Below, in pieces: positions 13,401 to 15,447 of a DNA stretch of 15,447 nucleotides. The translations under genes were made by a program, and so were the position numbers. The stretch comes from an uncultured Clostridia bacterium (GTDB lineage Bacteria > Bacillota_A > Clostridia > TANB77 > CAG-508). How positions within the stretch are numbered: position 1 is the first letter of the stretch; each line of letters starts with the position of its first letter. The DNA is taken from assembly GCA_947624725.1 (NCBI GenBank), contig CANQLP010000029.1:1-15447 (forward strand). Reading direction: 5' to 3'. The notes beneath the pieces are model-generated. The model was not told where the DNA came from and ran no database searches. It was given only the letters and a program-made list of their open reading frames with translations.

Positions 13401-14129
13401 AAGTTCTCCTGGTCTTAATTTTTTATATATTTCTATTAATGCTTCATCTTGGGTTTTTATAGTGTCTTTTTGCATAGTTGCAAGCAATTTTTCATCTTCA
13501 CCAAACATCTCTATAATTTGTTCATCTGTCTCAAGACCAATTGCTCTTAAAAGTGTTGTAACTGGGATTCTTCTAGTTCTGTCAACTCTTGCATAAAATA
13601 CATCATTTGAATCTGTTTCATACTCTATCCAAGCACCTCTGATTGGCATTACTGTAGATGTATATATTTTCTTTCCAGTTTTGTCAAAGTCTGATGCATA
13701 ATAGCAACCTGGTGAACGAACTAATTGGCTTACTATAACTCTTTCTGCACCATTTATTACGAATGTTCCACTATCTGTCATAATAGGGAAATCACCTAAA
13801 TAAATTTCCTGCTCTTTTATTTCTCCAGTTTCTTTATTTATTAATCTTACTTTAACATGTAGTCTAGATGAATATGTTGCATCTCTTTCCTTTGTTTCTT
13901 CTAGTGAATATTTTGTTTTGTCTTCCATGTAATAGTCAAAAAATTCTAGTACTAAATTTCCTGAATAGTCTACTATTGGAGATATATCTCTTAATACTTC
14001 TCCCAATCCTTCTTTTAAGAACCATTCATAAGAATCTTTTTGTACTTTAATAAAATTTGGCATTTCGATACTATCGCCAATTTTTGCGAATGTTTTACGC
14101 ACGCATTTCTCATGTTTAATGTCTTTCAT
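10404..14129 (-). CDS. rpoB: RNA polymerase beta subunit, intact
   Basis: The beta subunit forms, with beta', the active centre of RNA polymerase. The rifampicin-pocket region lies at about residues 478-520 with [19 protein letters not shown] and an unmodified SALGPGG, so no classic resistance change is visible. [12 protein letters not shown] is near residue 930 and the usual [20 protein letters not shown] follows. I prefer the ATG at 14129 (1,241 residues) to the GTG at 14141, because the GTG overlaps the AAGGAG ribosome site. The last roughly 75 residues form a very acidic, Asp/Glu-rich tail. The gene contains sixteen CGG triplets, all out of frame (mostly xxC GGN), and no in-frame CGG; it is the only large gene in the window without a frame break. 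rpoC follows after 113 bases with no visible terminator. Confidence 0.98.
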   Translation of the reverse strand: MKDIKHEKCVRKTFAKIGDSIEMPNFIKVQKDSYEWFLKEGLGEVLRDISPIVDYSGNLVLEFFDYYMEDKTKYSLEETKERDATYSSRLHVKVRLINKETGEIKEQEIYLGDFPIMTDSGTFVINGAERVIVSQLVRSPGCYYASDFDKTGKKIYTSTVMPIRGAWIEYETDSNDVFYARVDRTRRIPVTTLLRAIGLETDEQIIEMFGEDEKLLATMQKDTIKTQDEALIEIYKKLRPGELPSVEAARNLFNGLFFDDRRYDLAKVGRYKFNKKLDLSTRIQNQIAFKDIINQETGEVLVSKDEVITPEMAEEIQNSGINIVEIKVEDKPVKVIGNGTVDISKVVDIDVKDLNIKEKVNYLVLKNLIETTDKKDLKKAIKEAISELVPKHITTEDIIASVNYLLNLAHKLGTVDDIDHLGNRRIRSVGELLQNQFRIGLTRLERVVRERMTIQDLDVVTPQTLINTKPITSSIREFFGSSQLSQFMDQTNPLSELTHKRRISALGPGGLSRERAGFEVRDIHYTHYGRLCPIESPEGPNIGLISALSSFAIINEYGFIETPYRKIDPKTHKVTDEIVYMAAYDEDGHIIAQANEPIGEDGKFVNKKIKVRYLDEVTEVDADKVDYMDVSPKQLVSVGAAMIPFLEHDDANRALMGANMQRQAVPLMITDSPIVGTGIEYKAAKDSGIMVIAKSDGVIKKVTGDEIQLETKKGDIETYKLRKFKRTNGGTCINQKPIVVKGEKVKAGEVIADGPSTQNGEMALGKNVIIAFTTWEGYNYEDAILLSERLVKEDVYTSIHIEEYECDCRDTKLGPEEITRDIPNIGEDGLKDLDENGIIRIGAEVRPGDILVGKVTPKGETELTAEERLLRAIFGEKAREVRDTSLRVPHGESGTIVDVRVFTRENSDELGPGVNQVIRCYIAQKRKISVGDKMAGRHGNKGVVSRILPVEDMPFMPDGTPVDVVLNPLGVPSRMNLGQVLEVHLGAAARALGWKVATPVFDGASEEEIVDLLEKSGLSKDGKTILYDGRTGEAFDKPITVGVMYMLKLHHLVDDKIHARSTGPYSLVTQQPLGGKAQFGGQRFGEMEVWALEAYGASHTLQEMLTVKSDDVVGRIKTYEAIVKGENIPEPGVPAGFKVLIKELQSLGLDVRLYAQDGEELELKENIDEGIDFNLEKEDDKAKLQEIEQELTDGFEEENLEDDEASEDDEYGELTDDDILDEDLFDLDLAQDNVDNDEDLI

Positions 14130-14140
14130 GGATTTTTTCA

Positions 14141-14146
14141 CTCCTT
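14141..14146 (-). promoter_or_regulatory. Shine-Dalgarno site that decides the rpoB start
   Basis: AAGGAG is followed by 11 bases and then the ATG at 14129. The upstream in-frame GTG at 14141 shares its first G with this site, so it cannot be the start served by it. Confidence 0.7.
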
Positions 14147-14214
14147 AAATTATTTTTTAATTTGTGAAGCATTTAGATAAAATAAATCTTTAAGAAGTCC
14201 CTCTCAAAATACAT

Positions 14215-14243
14215 ATTATATTAGAGTGAAACTATCGCTTCAA
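14215..14243 (-). promoter_or_regulatory. Second candidate rpoB promoter (P2)
   Basis: TTGAAG (14243-14238), a 17-base spacer and TATAAT (14220-14215) on the minus strand. It lies downstream of the stronger promoter at 14332-14360 and would give a leader of roughly 80 nt. Confidence 0.5.
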
Positions 14244-14271
14244 AATAGCTCTTCCCTAATAAAAGTGATGC

Positions 14272-14302
14272 ATTTTAATTCCTCTTCTTTTAGAATTAAA
14301 AT
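14272..14302 (-). promoter_or_regulatory. Hairpin in the rpoB leader
   Basis: ATTTTAATTC (14272-14281) and GAATTAAAAT (14293-14302) form a perfect 10-bp AT-rich stem with an 11-nt loop. It would lie in the transcript from the upstream rpoB promoter. It is weak thermodynamically and may be AT-rich chance. Confidence 0.3.
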
Positions 14303-14331
14303 ATATTTATCGAATTATAATACAGACATTT

Positions 14332-14360
14332 ATTATAGCATGGATAAAAAAGCTTGTCAA
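14332..14360 (-). promoter_or_regulatory. Perfect consensus sigma-A promoter of rpoBC (P1)
   Basis: TTGACA (14360-14355), a 17-base spacer and TATAAT (14337-14332) on the minus strand, an exact consensus match with optimal spacing. Transcription would start near 14325, giving a leader of nearly 200 nt before the rpoB ATG. No ribosomal-protein genes precede rpoB here, so rpoBC has its own promoter. Confidence 0.85.
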
Positions 14361-14395
14361 CCCTTACGGATAAAAAAGTTTGAAAACTTATATAA

Positions 14396-14425
14396 GAAGA
14401 ATACTGAGTTATTTCAGTATTCTTC
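14396..14425 (-). terminator. Hairpin terminator after the surface-protein gene
   Basis: GAAGAATACTGA (14396-14407) pairs perfectly with TCAGTATTCTTC (14414-14425) around a 6-nt loop, 36 bases after the stop codon at 14461. On the minus strand the following bases are T/A-rich and lead into a small second hairpin (AAGTTT/AAACTT) with a T run. It separates this gene from the rpoB promoter. Confidence 0.65.
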
Positions 14426-14460
14426 TAAAAATATTGTTTAGAAATAATATCTAAAAATAA

Positions 14461-15447
14461 TTATACAGTGTGTGTTTGTGTTGCGCCACAATCTTTCTTA
14501 TGTGTAGCACAGTAGTAGTGTCCTGATGTCTTGCCGTGTGCACAGCCAGAAACATTAATGGTATAGTAACCGTTCTCCATTGCCTGTAGCACCACATATT
14601 GCGCATTTGCTACCTTTAGTCCATGTGTACGGCCTCATACGAATCTGCGGGATAGAACCGCTCTACTTTGTCGACGGTATCGTCGTCTATATGTATTTCG
14701 CAAAATCTTATGCCGACTGTACCAGATGTGCTAGCGTACGCGTAGTCATAGCGAGCCGTTCTGTTGCAACCGTAAACTGAACAAACTCCGTCCACCACCT
14801 GACGACGCGTCCATCCTCTGGGTAGCGTATACAAATGTTGTTGGGTAGCCAGTGGTATGATAGTATTTACCTCCACTATAGGTCAACATTGGGCAATCTA
14901 TTTTCAGTGGTGAAGTCCCCGCACACCAAGTGGCTGCGCCACAAAGTGTTGTCGCTGAGCCCGTTGCACTTGTTCCTGCCGTACCTTGACTGTCTGTATA
15001 TGAAACTGTCCAAGTATATGGTGTTGCTTGGGTTAATCCAGTTACTTGTAGTGATACAGAAGCACCTGATGTTTTTGTGTTTTGAGATGCTGTTTTACCT
15101 CCACATGACAATGTGTAATTTATTGTATCTCCATCATCATCCTTTGCTGCCCCTGCTACTGTCATAGTTGTTGTTGTAACAGCCGTTACTTTAAATGCTG
15201 ATGATACATATGGTGCTCTATTTGATGTTTTTTGTGAAGCTGACTTTGTTGCTTTTCCACCATATGGATCTGTTGCTGTTATCGTCCATGTATATGATGT
15301 ATGTCCTGAAAGTCCCGATGGACTTAATGATACATTTGATCCTGCTTTTCCTGATGTTGATTTTGTTCCGGCTCCTGTTAATGAATAAGTTATTGTATCT
15401 GCATCTGCATCTGCTGCACATCCTGTTAGTGTGAATCCTGTTGCTGT
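14461..15447 (-). CDS. Surface-type protein with Fn3-like repeats and Cys/His tail, 5' partial; needs three +1 shifts at CGG
   Basis: The frame is open at the window edge, so the start is outside. The first about 150 visible residues contain two tandem beta-sandwich repeats, Thr/Ser/Gly-rich and resembling fibronectin type III or cadherin-like domains; compare GLSGHTSYTWTITATD with GLTQATPYTWTVSYTD. A Cys-rich tail follows. Three in-frame CGGs occur at 14790, 14660 and 14572. Skipping each C (Gly220, Gly263, Gly292 counted from the window edge) gives one frame to TAA at 14461. The restored tail shows two similar modules, each with a Cys pair and a later Cys-x-x-His: CSVYGC...FCEIH and CAICG...YYCATH. 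These look like small zinc-binding folds. The function is probably cell-surface or adhesive, by inference from the repeats. The segment about 14620-14830 is visibly less AT-rich than the rest. Confidence 0.82.
14569..14572 (-). other. +1 recoding site CGGT in the surface-protein gene (third)
   Basis: In-frame CGG after codon GAA. Skipping the C gives GNGEGYYTINVSGCAHG and a tail with YYCATH up to TAA at 14461; without it the frame stops within six codons. Confidence 0.8.
14657..14660 (-). other. +1 recoding site CGGT in the surface-protein gene (second)
   Basis: In-frame CGG after codon GAG. Skipping the C gives EGSIPQIRMRPYTWTKGSK and the CAICG pair; without it the frame ends before any of these. 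Confidence 0.78.
14787..14790 (-). other. +1 recoding site CGGA in the surface-protein gene (first)
   Basis: In-frame CGG after codon GGA, following a Ser/Gly run. Skipping the C gives GGGGVCSVYGC and opens the first Cys/His module. Confidence 0.8.

Noticed and set aside
15218..15421. Minus-strand frame with a Cys/Arg-rich start in the surface-protein region
   Set aside because: It is an alternative frame of the Fn3-like repeat region, which is open and repeat-containing in the correct frame.

Overview
The window is AT-rich and every convincing gene lies on the minus strand. The gene set is an rpoB-rpoC operon, murF, ddl, a zinc-finger-less dnaJ, a VirD4/TraG-type coupling protein and a repeat-domain surface protein. 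Shine-Dalgarno sites are purine-rich and promoters are close to sigma-70/sigma-A consensus. This fits a low-GC Firmicute, probably an uncultivated member of the Clostridia; the lineage is an inference from style and gene families, not a database match.

Layout, from high to low coordinates, which is the direction of transcription: a 5'-truncated surface protein with Fn3-like repeats and a Cys/His-rich tail (15447-14461) with a hairpin terminator; tandem promoters and a leader for rpoB (14129-10404) and rpoC (10290-6749), closed by a strong intrinsic terminator; murF (6642-5244), ddl (5214-4160) and dnaJ (4123-3207) closely spaced as one probable operon; a consensus promoter driving two small unknown genes and virD4 (3112-363), ending at a terminator; then a second consensus promoter, a structured leader and the first 25 codons of a gene carrying a (CA)13 tract.

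The main observation is that six of these genes look broken by frameshifts (virD4, dnaJ twice, ddl twice, murF, rpoC twice, the surface protein three times), and all eleven breaks follow one rule. Each break is exactly at an in-frame CGG. In each case skipping the C and reading the next three bases (GGA or GGT) as glycine restores the conserved protein to its expected end. By manual count there are eleven in-frame CGG triplets in about 4,790 codons, and all eleven are shift sites; about 44 further CGG triplets lie out of frame and none is associated with a shift. rpoB (1,241 codons, sixteen out-of-frame CGGs) has no in-frame CGG and is intact. CGG is never used as arginine here, although CGT, CGC, CGA, AGA and AGG are.

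The simplest biological reading is pervasive +1 recoding: CGG is an unassigned arginine codon and CGGN is decoded as glycine, as a quadruplet or by skipping the C. This would resemble the AGGY/CCCCU frameshifting of Perkinsus mitochondrial cox1, but in a bacterium and in essential genes. I know of no described bacterial precedent. A systematic sequencing or consensus artefact that inserts C before GG is the main competing explanation and cannot be fully excluded from one sequence; phase-locking to glycine codons and the absence of in-frame CGG elsewhere argue against it.
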